A stretch of 33,627 nucleotides of DNA from Planctomycetota bacterium (lineage in GTDB: Bacteria > Planctomycetota > Phycisphaerae > Sedimentisphaerales > Anaerobacaceae): positions 1 to 33,627 of the forward strand of contig VRUK01000062.1 in NCBI GenBank assembly GCA_019456195.1. The letters are read 5' to 3'. Shown here piece after piece: positions 1-7,346 of this stretch (within the stretch, counting starts at the first letter, position 1; each line of letters starts with the position of its first letter). The translations under genes and the position numbers were made by a program. The notes under the pieces were generated by a model, which saw only the letters and a list, made by a program, of their open reading frames with translations, had not been told where the DNA came from and did not search any database.

Positions 1-681
1 TTGATAAATCGATGTGTGGTCTCAGGTGCGGATTCGGCACTGCGCATGCAGGCTTTTGAAGTTGCGCGTGAGAATATGGAGAGACTGCTTTCTTTACCGT
101 CTGTCCAGGAGAACGTTGAGTACGGCGAAAGTGAAATATATCCGGAAATTACCTGGCAGACTGTGGTGGAGACTTTTTACGAGCCTATAACGTCGCGGAT
201 GTGGCTCAGGGGTGTTTGCTCGACTCAATACATTGACTCTGAAGGGCTGGAGCAAACGGTTGAGCTGACACATTGGCTGAGCGATTTAACAAAAAATCAA
301 CTGCTTGACGTTATGTCGCGCGAGGATGAGGAAGGTCAATTGGCGTCCCAGCTAATCGCGACGATAGAAGAGGCCGCTGAGTATGCCGGTGTGGATGTCC
401 AGACCATAGAAGGCTGGCTTGAGAATGGTCTGCTCAAGACCGGAAACGGCTCCTTCGTCAGGATGAATCTTGATATCTACCAGATCAATAACGGCCAGCC
501 CAGCGACGAAGACAAAAAGCTGCAGGTGCAATCCGAAGCAGAGCTTACCAAGCTGATAGAAGAGAAGGGCAGGCTTGGCGGCAGGCAGGATGATATAGAC
601 CCAAAGACGGGCCTGACTTATGAGGAACTCAAAGAAATGGATATCTCTGAGGTTTGGGAATTGATGAAAAATCGACGATAG
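1..681 (+). CDS. GspI-like pseudopilin, 5' truncated, with HTH-like C-terminal domain
   Basis: The reading frame is open to the left edge, so the TTG at base 1 is probably internal and the N-terminal prepilin helix lies outside the window. Residues 10-100 read like the mature part of a GspI minor pseudopilin: an ALRMQAFEVARENMERLL helix, then a WQTVVETFYEP strand region. The position directly before J-, K- and L-like genes supports this. Residues 119-160 do not fit a pseudopilin. They resemble an excisionase/MerR-type helix-turn-helix (EEAAEYAG, then TIEGWLENGLL, then a short wing). The last 60 residues are charged and probably helical. The next gene starts 14 bases after the stop. The GspI assignment is inferred from order and local pattern, and no function is claimed for the tail. 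Confidence 0.6.
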   Translation: MINRCVVSGADSALRMQAFEVARENMERLLSLPSVQENVEYGESEIYPEITWQTVVETFYEPITSRMWLRGVCSTQYIDSEGLEQTVELTHWLSDLTKNQLLDVMSREDEEGQLASQLIATIEEAAEYAGVDVQTIEGWLENGLLKTGNGSFVRMNLDIYQINNGQPSDEDKKLQVQSEAELTKLIEEKGRLGGRQDDIDPKTGLTYEELKEMDISEVWELMKNRR

Positions 682-695
682 GGGTATTGATTGAG

Positions 696-1529
696 ATGAG
701 GTCGGTAGGGACCAAATATAATTTGAAAAATATTTTTGGCACATCGAGTGCAAGGACGGGTTTTTCGTTAGCTGAAATCATTACGTCCCTGACCATAGGG
801 TCGATGGTTTTAGTCGCAGTGCTTGTTGTTTATAACCGGGCCGAGCGTTCGGCTGCCGCGGTTACTCGCAAACTTGACGGCTCGCGGCTGCTGTCTGAGG
901 TGATGCAGAGGATCGCCGAGGACCTCGACGGAATAATCGCCACCGGTGCGGACACTAAAATCAATATAGAAAATAAATTCGAAAACGGTTTTCCAACCGC
1001 CAAACTTACAATTACAAGAACTATCTTTGACAGCAAGAATCAGGAACAGATATTTGAAAACATAATCTGGCAGACCAGCTATGACTTCGAGAGTAACGTA
1101 GATGGCCTGGTTTTGTACCGAAGCCACAGTGGCATAGCCATGGAAGATAAAGTGCTCGACAAGAACAAAGATGATTGGGAAAGAGGGCTTTTTGTGCCGA
1201 TTTGTGCCGGGATTACCTTTTTCAGAATAAAAGTCCCGTGGGGTGAAACATATCTGGATAAATGGACGTCCACTTCTCTTCCTCCGGGTATCGAGGTAAC
1301 AATCTCTTCCGCTGAGCCGTTTAAGACAGTTGGTGGAACACTGGATGTACCGGAAGAAGGAAAAGTAATCCGAACCATAGCAATCGACAGAACCAGAAAA
1401 ATAAAATTCACTGTTGAGAAAAGTGGAACTGCTGAAGGCGAAGAAAAAGAGCAGGTAAATGAGCCTTTGCCCGACGGTAAGAAATCGCAGCCGAATAGTC
1501 CGAAAAAAACCAAAGAAGTCAGACGATGA
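696..1529 (+). CDS. GspJ-like prepilin-type pseudopilin
   Basis: A 277-residue protein with a class III prepilin signal. A basic leader is followed by RTG|FSLAE, with Glu at +5 of the mature protein, then a hydrophobic helix (IITSLTIGSMVLVAVLVVYN). In the GspJ family this helix packs into the pseudopilus tip with GspI and GspK. The following segment (RLLSEVMQRIAEDLDG) and the beta-rich remainder agree with GspJ. The C-terminal 45 residues are charged and likely disordered. An in-frame TTG at 654 would overlap the previous gene. The ATG at 696 is preferred because a purine-rich AGGGG lies about 11 bases upstream. The stop overlaps the next start (ATGA), indicating translational coupling. Confidence 0.72.
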   Translation: MRSVGTKYNLKNIFGTSSARTGFSLAEIITSLTIGSMVLVAVLVVYNRAERSAAAVTRKLDGSRLLSEVMQRIAEDLDGIIATGADTKINIENKFENGFPTAKLTITRTIFDSKNQEQIFENIIWQTSYDFESNVDGLVLYRSHSGIAMEDKVLDKNKDDWERGLFVPICAGITFFRIKVPWGETYLDKWTSTSLPPGIEVTISSAEPFKTVGGTLDVPEEGKVIRTIAIDRTRKIKFTVEKSGTAEGEEKEQVNEPLPDGKKSQPNSPKKTKEVRR

Positions 1530-2848
1530 GCAAAAGTTCGAAAAAACGTAATAATTTCCAGGGCCGCCCGGGTTTTGTGCTGCTGATAACGCTGGGGCTG
1601 TTGGTCGTGCTCGCCATGCTTGGTTATACTTTAAGTACTCGTGTTGCGGCCCAGCGTCACCGCGAGAAGTATATTATAGATTACAGCAGCGCCCGGTACG
1701 GTTGCGACTCAGCGGTAAAGTATGCTCTTGCCACATTGGAGGAGATTGACCCGCAACTGATTAGCCGGCCGAATGAGCCGGATTTTTCCGACTTGTTTTA
1801 TCTTACACCGGCAGAGTATCAGGAGCTTTTAGAGCAGTGGGGTCTTGACTCTGAGTCTGAGTTGGCAATGTTTGATGGCGACAGGCGCTCAAGGGACAAG
1901 GCTGGTATCGGCGAATTTGATGAGTTTGGGGATATGAATCATTTTAACGACATCGACTTCGATGGAATGGGGATGGATGATTTTGACAGCTTTGGTTCTG
2001 TGGAGATTTCGGGGCCTTATGGACCGGCCTGGCCTTTTGTAACCGAGCCGGTCGAGTTCGAGATTGGTTCGGCCAAAGTCCGGATTGAAGTTGAAGATGA
2101 AAACGCAAAATACCCGCTCGGATGGGCTATGCTGGAGGATGCGGACGTAAAACGCGAGGCCGAAGCGGGTTTTGAAACTTTTTGTGAAATGACGGGGCTT
2201 ACTGCCGAACAGATTGATTTACTAAAACTTGAGCTGCAGGAAATAGGTAAAATAAGACCTTTCGCACTCGACTTTAAGCCGATAACGAGGACGGTCAAGA
2301 CGGCGGTAACAACGAGAAAGACCAGCAGCAGAAGTGGCACCAAAAAGAAGCCCCCGACACGGGTAACCAGGAAGAGTGTGGCCGTTCCTGATCAGATTTC
2401 AGAACAAACCACGCACTTTGCCAAACTTTTTCACAGTTCACTTATTGATACCGAGACCCTGGCCAGGCCAATAATCACCGGTCCGGACAGGAGGAATGAG
2501 TCGGCATTGAAATATATGGGACTGTGGGGCACGATGAAGGTTAATATAAATACCGCTCCTCGGCATGTTTTGGAGGCGGCTTTTATTTTCGGCGGTGACC
2601 AGGTCGAAATCGCCGAAGAAATCATTCAGCGAAGACGCGTAGAGCCTTTCAGTGATTTTCAGGCTTTGAAAACAGATCTGTTCAGATATTCCGATTCTAT
2701 AGACAAATGCGAAAAATATATCACAACTGTCAGCAGGTTTTTCACGATAAAAGTAACTGTGGTAAGCGGTGTAGCAAAGGCCTCGAGCGTTATCGCGATA
2801 ACTAAAGAAGGTGATAAAGTAAAACGAATCGCCGTAATTAACGGCTGA
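1526..2848 (+). CDS. GspK-like minor pseudopilin
   Basis: A 440-residue protein starting in an ATGA overlap with the J-like gene. The prepilin cleavage region is RPG|FVLLITLGLLVVLAML. Glu at +5 is missing, which is normal for GspK, the tip subunit of the type II secretion pseudopilus. Near residues 340-385 is the helix-hairpin-helix segment typical of the K family (VNINTAPRHVLEAAF, then EEIIQRRRVEPFSDFQAL). Two insertions stand out: an Asp/Glu/Phe-rich stretch around residues 128-158 and a Lys/Arg/Thr-rich stretch around 253-290. They make the protein longer than enterobacterial GspK. The acidic patch could bind calcium, as known GspK proteins do, but no exact ligand pattern can be assigned by eye. 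Confidence 0.75.
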   Translation: MSKSSKKRNNFQGRPGFVLLITLGLLVVLAMLGYTLSTRVAAQRHREKYIIDYSSARYGCDSAVKYALATLEEIDPQLISRPNEPDFSDLFYLTPAEYQELLEQWGLDSESELAMFDGDRRSRDKAGIGEFDEFGDMNHFNDIDFDGMGMDDFDSFGSVEISGPYGPAWPFVTEPVEFEIGSAKVRIEVEDENAKYPLGWAMLEDADVKREAEAGFETFCEMTGLTAEQIDLLKLELQEIGKIRPFALDFKPITRTVKTAVTTRKTSSRSGTKKKPPTRVTRKSVAVPDQISEQTTHFAKLFHSSLIDTETLARPIITGPDRRNESALKYMGLWGTMKVNINTAPRHVLEAAFIFGGDQVEIAEEIIQRRRVEPFSDFQALKTDLFRYSDSIDKCEKYITTVSRFFTIKVTVVSGVAKASSVIAITKEGDKVKRIAVING

Positions 2849-2879
2849 ATACTAACAACTATTTAGGAGTTTGCCGGTA

Positions 2880-4343
2880 GTGGAATCTCAGAACTACTTG
2901 GGTATTTACTTAAGCAGGGACACGGCAACTGTGGTTTGTCTCAATTTATTAGGCAGGATCGGAAAGGTTTTGGGCAGCTTTAGCGTTTCTGTCGAAGATA
3001 ATGAGCAGGCAAAAATACAGGCCCTGGCGAGTCTTATTGCTCAGGGTTGCGCCCAGAGGAGATGGTCATATTCCGAAGTTTCGGTCGCTCTGGATTGTGC
3101 GATTTTTATGCAGCATAGTGTGCACAGTGAGTTTGGCGACCGGAAACAAATCGCGGCGACTATCAGGTTTGATACTGAAGAGGCTCTTGCAACGGACATA
3201 ACCAATATTGCGCTGGCCTTCGAGATAACATTAGCCGGGCAAGAGGGCTCTGAGCTTACGGTTTTCACCGCACAGCGAAAAATATTATCAGAGTTGCTTG
3301 AATCTTTACAGGCACATAATCTTGACCCGGTGAATATAGAGCCGGATGTTAGTTGTTTATCGAGATTTATTTGCCGCAAGGGTTCCTCGGCTGAATCTCA
3401 GCAGCCCGGGACTTTATTCGGCATACTTTCGCGCCGTAACGGTTATTTGATTATACCGCCTGTCTCTGGGGGACCCGAGTCTCAGAAGGCCTCTACGGTT
3501 AGAACATTTCTGGTCGGGCCTACACAGAACAGGGGCGAGCTGCTCTCAAGAGAAGTGCTTGTAACGACTGCTCTGGTTCAAAGCGGCGAGCCGATCAATT
3601 ATCTTAAAGTCTTCGATTCCGCCGGGACGGTAAACCATCATCAGCTTGGCGAAAAGCTGGGTATTGAATCCGATGGAATTGGCTGGCTTGATGAGGCCGG
3701 GGCCGAAAAGCAAATTCCAGCCAATAACTTCAAGACGGTTGGTTATGCAATTGCCTACGGTGCGGCTCTGGCTCATTCTGAAAAGGGACACCGCGTAAAT
3801 TTCCGTGACGATTTCAGTCCGTTTCAGGGCAAAAAGCTTAAAATGCAACAGGCACTTAAGTTTGCGGTGATATCTGTTACGGTCCTTTTGATAACTGTCG
3901 GCCTGTTTTTTCAGGGAAGCTTATTGAGTAAAAACAAAGAAAGTCGCAAGCTCAACACCAAATTCGCAGAAAACTACTCGTTTGTTATGTTAGGTCAGAA
4001 GCCGGAGGACATAAAGAGCGCCGTCAAAAAGCTCGGAAGTGAAAAAAGGCGGCTCGAACAAGCAAAGAAGGGCCTGATAACCATTGGAGGTGAAAAATCT
4101 ATTTCATCGAAATTGACATTGGTTCTGACGGCGTTTAACAAGTGTGCGGCACAGACAAATCTAAATATAAAGTCTGTTACCATCACAGCAAAGGACATTA
4201 TCGTAACGGGCGATACTTCCAGCCGGGAGAGCACGTTAAAATTCTTCGATACCCTCAGGAACAACGGCCTGGATGTTTTGAAACCTGGTTATAATCTTAA
4301 GGGCGGACGTGACTACTTCAATACAATAATAGCGCCGAAATAA
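2880..4343 (+). CDS. GspL/PilM-like inner-membrane assembly protein
   Basis: A 487-residue protein. The first 300 or so residues have the look of the actin-like PilM/GspL cytoplasmic fold (YLGIYLSRDTATVV near the start, VSVALDCAIFMQHSV further on). A single membrane helix lies near residues 326-346 (FAVISVTVLLITVGLFF). A PilN-like periplasmic part follows, with a predicted coiled stretch and a small alpha/beta domain. In type II secretion, GspL links the cytoplasmic ATPase to the pseudopilins with GspM, and the next gene suits GspM. An upstream in-frame TTG at 2871 is only one base from the GGAG at 2866-2869. GTG at 2880 gives proper spacing and is preferred. Sequence identity to model GspL is clearly low. 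Confidence 0.6.
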   Translation: MESQNYLGIYLSRDTATVVCLNLLGRIGKVLGSFSVSVEDNEQAKIQALASLIAQGCAQRRWSYSEVSVALDCAIFMQHSVHSEFGDRKQIAATIRFDTEEALATDITNIALAFEITLAGQEGSELTVFTAQRKILSELLESLQAHNLDPVNIEPDVSCLSRFICRKGSSAESQQPGTLFGILSRRNGYLIIPPVSGGPESQKASTVRTFLVGPTQNRGELLSREVLVTTALVQSGEPINYLKVFDSAGTVNHHQLGEKLGIESDGIGWLDEAGAEKQIPANNFKTVGYAIAYGAALAHSEKGHRVNFRDDFSPFQGKKLKMQQALKFAVISVTVLLITVGLFFQGSLLSKNKESRKLNTKFAENYSFVMLGQKPEDIKSAVKKLGSEKRRLEQAKKGLITIGGEKSISSKLTLVLTAFNKCAAQTNLNIKSVTITAKDIIVTGDTSSRESTLKFFDTLRNNGLDVLKPGYNLKGGRDYFNTIIAPK

Positions 4344-4362
4344 TCGTTGAGGAAAACATTTT

Positions 4363-4863
4363 ATGAAAGACATATACAGGAATCCGATTTTATATTACAT
4401 TCTCACCCCTGTCATAGTGTGCCTGTGGCCGCTATTAGTCTGGGGGGTATATTTACCGGCCGCGGAAAAAAGTCAAGAAGACCACAAGGCGCAGTATAAG
4501 AAGGCCGAAGCGTTAATGATGGAGATTTTAACTCTTGACCCCGACCGCCGTGACTTTGCCGACTCTAATGATGTCGATGTCGAATTTACTTTTGATAAAG
4601 CTGTCGCGAAGGTTGCCAACTCGAGCAAAATACCACCGAGTAAGTACAAGCTCAATCCAGGGATGCCCCAGACCTCACGCGGCGAGAAGAGCCAGAGTGC
4701 CACTGTAAGTCTAAAGCAGATTGACATAGTCAAATTTTCCGAATTCCTCTCGACGATCCAGCTTCGCTGGGCGAACTTACAATGCAACCGGGTCAAACTT
4801 ACTCACAAGCAGGGCCTGCCTGATATGTGGGACATAGATATAGAATTCAAATATTATTATTAA
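4363..4863 (+). CDS. GspM/PilO-like inner-membrane protein
   Basis: A 166-residue bitopic protein: a short cytoplasmic N-terminus, one membrane helix at about residues 10-31 (LYYILTPVIVCLWPLLVWGVYL), a helical linker, then a small alpha/beta periplasmic domain. This is the layout of GspM and PilO, which pair with GspL and PilN respectively. It is the last gene of the operon, 19 bases after the L-like gene. No sequence motif is strong enough on its own, so the assignment rests on topology and position. No good plus-strand terminator follows, because the hairpin at 4896-4928 has its T-rich side on the other strand. Confidence 0.55.
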   Translation: MKDIYRNPILYYILTPVIVCLWPLLVWGVYLPAAEKSQEDHKAQYKKAEALMMEILTLDPDRRDFADSNDVDVEFTFDKAVAKVANSSKIPPSKYKLNPGMPQTSRGEKSQSATVSLKQIDIVKFSEFLSTIQLRWANLQCNRVKLTHKQGLPDMWDIDIEFKYYY

Positions 4864-4895
4864 GACATAATAGCCCCCCGATAGTCAATAGAGAA

Positions 4896-4928
4896 GGGGC
4901 CTATACCTAATCAATCAGTATAGGCCCC
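4896..4928 (-). terminator. Terminator hairpin of the downstream paralog (copy 1)
   Basis: A perfect 11-bp inverted repeat (GGGGCCTATAC / GTATAGGCCCC) with an 11-base loop. Read on the minus strand it is followed by TTCTCTATT. It lies about 50 bases past the stop of the minus-strand gene at 4976-6943. Near-identical hairpins follow its two paralogs. The T tract is imperfect, so termination may be weaker here. Confidence 0.65.
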
Positions 4929-4975
4929 AAATTGACACGAATCTGTTATCTAATCAACACAGTCACTGCTGCGGA

Positions 4976-6943
4976 TTACGGAGCAGACAGGCGAATATCA
5001 TCGTAGTACATCATACCAGCACCGCCGGCCACAGGATTACTCCTGTTACCAAGGCCAAGGGTAATCGTATCGACATTGGCAAGGTTCACGCCGAACGCCT
5101 GTAGGTCGATAGTCCATTCGGTCCAGGCAGTTGCCAGTGCTGCATCAGGATTATCATTGGTAACCACAGCGGTGCCATTTAGGACAACATACAAATTCTC
5201 GGCAGCATTAGCCGCATCACCTCTGAACCAAATCGTAAGGGTGTTGACACCGTTCACTGTCCAGTCACGATTGGAAGTCAATGTCAAAGTCGCCTCAGAT
5301 TTTCCGACGGCATTGTTGTAGGACATCGGCATCGACTGCAAACCGCCGTGGACGATTGTCTGTTCGGCGAATGGAGGAGTGGCATTACCAACGACAGAGC
5401 CGTTTAATGCAGGATTGTCGAATCCGTCTAACCAGACATTAAATATCCTGTTGCTCGCCGGGTCTGCGGGATCAAGGTCGTTATAAGATTCAAAGTCATC
5501 CACTGCAAGGAAGTTGGCAGTTGTAAAGCTCCAGAGAGGGCCTGTCCACGGACTGTCGGCATTGGCGTTGTTAGCCTCATCAATTCGCCAATAGTAGGTA
5601 GTATTCCACTCAAGACTACCAGCATCATAGCTTTCGGAACCGAGGTTGCCGCTGCCTTTGTACTCAGGCGAGCTTGTATCGGCATTTTTCACGGCATCTG
5701 CGTCAGTGCCGAAATAGACCTCATGCGAATCGGCAAAAACTCCCGGTACCCAGGTAAGAACAGGTGTCTGCGTGACATCCACAGCGCCTTTAGCCGGCTC
5801 TGAGCTGCCCACGGCGCCTTGGGTGGTAAAACTCCAGATGTTGCCTTTATATGTGTCGAGAGCATCAAACTCATCGACGCGCCAGTAGTAAGTCTTGGCC
5901 AGTTCAAGCGAGCCGGGGTCATAGGTTGCAGCTCCCTGAGGAAATCCACCTGCGTCATTATCGACATCGTCAAAATTATCGCCGAAATACACGGTGTGCA
6001 GTTTTGCACCGAAACCCTGCGTCCAGTTTAACTTCGCATTCAGATCGATAGATTCGGCAGTATCAGCCGGGTCTGGTAAATAAGCAGTCTTGGGCGGGAT
6101 TACGAAACTCCATACATCACCTATCCAGGGGCTGTTCGGCTCGGCGTCATTGACCTCATCAATTCGCCAGTAGTATGTTGTGCCCGGAATAAGGCCATCC
6201 GGATAAGCAAATCCGGGAAAACCGGCAACGATGAATGTTGCAGCTTGATTGTCGATGAATGTACCTTCAGCGCCTTCGTTGACGGCATCAAAATTATCCC
6301 CGAGGTACACATCGTGCGAGACTGCATTATCTCCTGCTGACCAGCTAAGATTGGCCCATGTATCCTCATGGAAAGTACCATCAGCAGGCATGGGATTATA
6401 TGCCTTTACCAATTCCACACCACTTAGAATTTCCAGGAACATGATTTTTGAGTTGGATGAGCCTTCCGCCGGTTGGATGGTCAAACGACCGTCTGATACA
6501 ACGACAGTCACGTTGAACTCGTCAAAGTCAAAGCCATCTCCAACCTGGCCGTCCGGGTCTTCCAGAATAACACCTTCAATGTCGAAGGTGTTGCCCTGGT
6601 CGGTATAGTCCGGATCACCCCAAACAAGGAACAGTTCATAAGAGCCGTTGGGCAACTCTATTTCCCATACAGCGGGTGCCCCCTTCTCCAGGTGGATAAG
6701 GGTGTCGTAACGTTCGTCAATTGCGTTTGCGCTTCCGCGGTTACGCGCATCGCCCTGTATGTCGCGGTCCCAGCCGTAGTTCCAGCCGTCATCGCGCTCG
6801 CCGAAGATCTCACCGTAGTCGGGAAGATATCCTTCCGGTACCTCTCCCCCTGCTTGTTGGAAGTTAATCTTAACCGGCCTGCCATTGGCGAGCCCGGCAA
6901 CCATGCCCAACACCAAAACAAAACAAATAAATTGCCTGCACAT
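4976..6943 (-). CDS. Secreted malectin-like / FN3-repeat / beta-sandwich protein
   Basis: A 655-residue exported protein. A Sec signal peptide covers about 1-21. Residues 22-177 resemble a malectin-like carbohydrate-binding domain (KINFQ, GYLPDYG, WEIELPNGSYELFLVWGDP). Three fibronectin-III-like repeats follow at roughly 180-282, 283-375 and 376-475. Each ends in a TYYWR(I/V)DE segment followed by VWSF or a close variant. Residues 478-655 form a beta-sandwich-like module starting DDFESYND and ending YYDDIRLSAP, also found in the two paralogs here. No catalytic motif, dockerin, sortase signal or PEP-CTERM is visible, so it is probably a binding or adhesion scaffold. The start is supported by AGGAGGACTATT directly before ATG. 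Its own promoter and terminator are present. The ligand is unknown. Confidence 0.75.
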   Translation of the reverse strand: MCRQFICFVLVLGMVAGLANGRPVKINFQQAGGEVPEGYLPDYGEIFGERDDGWNYGWDRDIQGDARNRGSANAIDERYDTLIHLEKGAPAVWEIELPNGSYELFLVWGDPDYTDQGNTFDIEGVILEDPDGQVGDGFDFDEFNVTVVVSDGRLTIQPAEGSSNSKIMFLEILSGVELVKAYNPMPADGTFHEDTWANLSWSAGDNAVSHDVYLGDNFDAVNEGAEGTFIDNQAATFIVAGFPGFAYPDGLIPGTTYYWRIDEVNDAEPNSPWIGDVWSFVIPPKTAYLPDPADTAESIDLNAKLNWTQGFGAKLHTVYFGDNFDDVDNDAGGFPQGAATYDPGSLELAKTYYWRVDEFDALDTYKGNIWSFTTQGAVGSSEPAKGAVDVTQTPVLTWVPGVFADSHEVYFGTDADAVKNADTSSPEYKGSGNLGSESYDAGSLEWNTTYYWRIDEANNANADSPWTGPLWSFTTANFLAVDDFESYNDLDPADPASNRIFNVWLDGFDNPALNGSVVGNATPPFAEQTIVHGGLQSMPMSYNNAVGKSEATLTLTSNRDWTVNGVNTLTIWFRGDAANAAENLYVVLNGTAVVTNDNPDAALATAWTEWTIDLQAFGVNLANVDTITLGLGNRSNPVAGGAGMMYYDDIRLSAP

Positions 6944-7129
6944 AATAGTCCTCCTGAAAAAAGAGTTAAATGATTACGAATTATATTTTGGCCACACACC
7001 AAAACATATATTGTTGATTAGGATTGCCTGTTTCCAGCTCAGCATTGAAAAAGAAAGTCTAAAATGCAGCCCCCTTCCTTTTTAACGCAAAATCCACAGT
7101 AACCTAATTAAGTGCACAAAGCTACACTA
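6944..7129 (-). promoter_or_regulatory. Conserved ~185-nt 5' leader (copy 1)
   Basis: The untranslated stretch between the inferred transcription start and the ATG of the 655-residue protein. Long blocks match the leader of the paralog at 9771-9957, including TTACGAATTATATTTTGG and the purine-rich GGAAGG region. A small hairpin near the start codon (CCAAAA 6999-7004 with TTTTGG 6986-6991, plus-strand notation) is kept in both copies although the loop differs. It ends in a strong Shine-Dalgarno AGGAGG. Whether it is a regulatory RNA or simply duplicated sequence is not shown. Confidence 0.45.
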
Positions 7130-7135
7130 AGTATA

Positions 7136-7165
7136 TTTATACCAAATTGCCTATCAACCAGTCAA
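7136..7165 (-). promoter_or_regulatory. Sigma-70-type promoter, copy 1
   Basis: On the minus strand, TTGACT (7165-7160) and TATAAA (7141-7136) are separated by 18 bases. The same arrangement, with a largely identical spacer ending GGCAATTTGG, stands before the paralog at 9964-9993. Start of transcription is inferred near 7129. Confidence 0.7.
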
Positions 7166-7264
7166 GAGAAAATCTATATTTATGCCTCTGTTCTTAACAA
7201 CGTTGGGAGAATCAGTAATCGTAAATTCATTCTTATTTGGGCAGCACAATCTTAATAGTTGATT

Positions 7265-7298
7265 AAAAAGAGGCCCATACCTAATCGGTATAGGCCCC
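7265..7298 (-). terminator. Rho-independent terminator (copy 2)
   Basis: On the minus strand, GGGGCCTATAC, a 7-base loop, then GTATGGGCCTC and TTTTT. The two changes relative to copy 1 are G-U wobbles on this strand and mismatches on the other, which marks the minus strand as the functional one. It lies about 50 bases past the stop of the gene at 7347-9770. Confidence 0.8.
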
Positions 7299-7346
7299 AA
7301 ATTGAGACAAATCTGTTATCTAAACAACATAATCAACTGCTGTGGA

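Noticed and set aside
654..695. TTG start at 654 for the J-like gene
   Set aside because: It would overlap the upstream gene and add residues before the prepilin leader; ATG 696 with an upstream AGGGG is better.
5500..6450. FN3-like repeats as a possible tandem DNA repeat or CRISPR-like array
   Set aside because: The repetition is at protein level, about 300 bases per unit and divergent. It is explained by the domain repeats.
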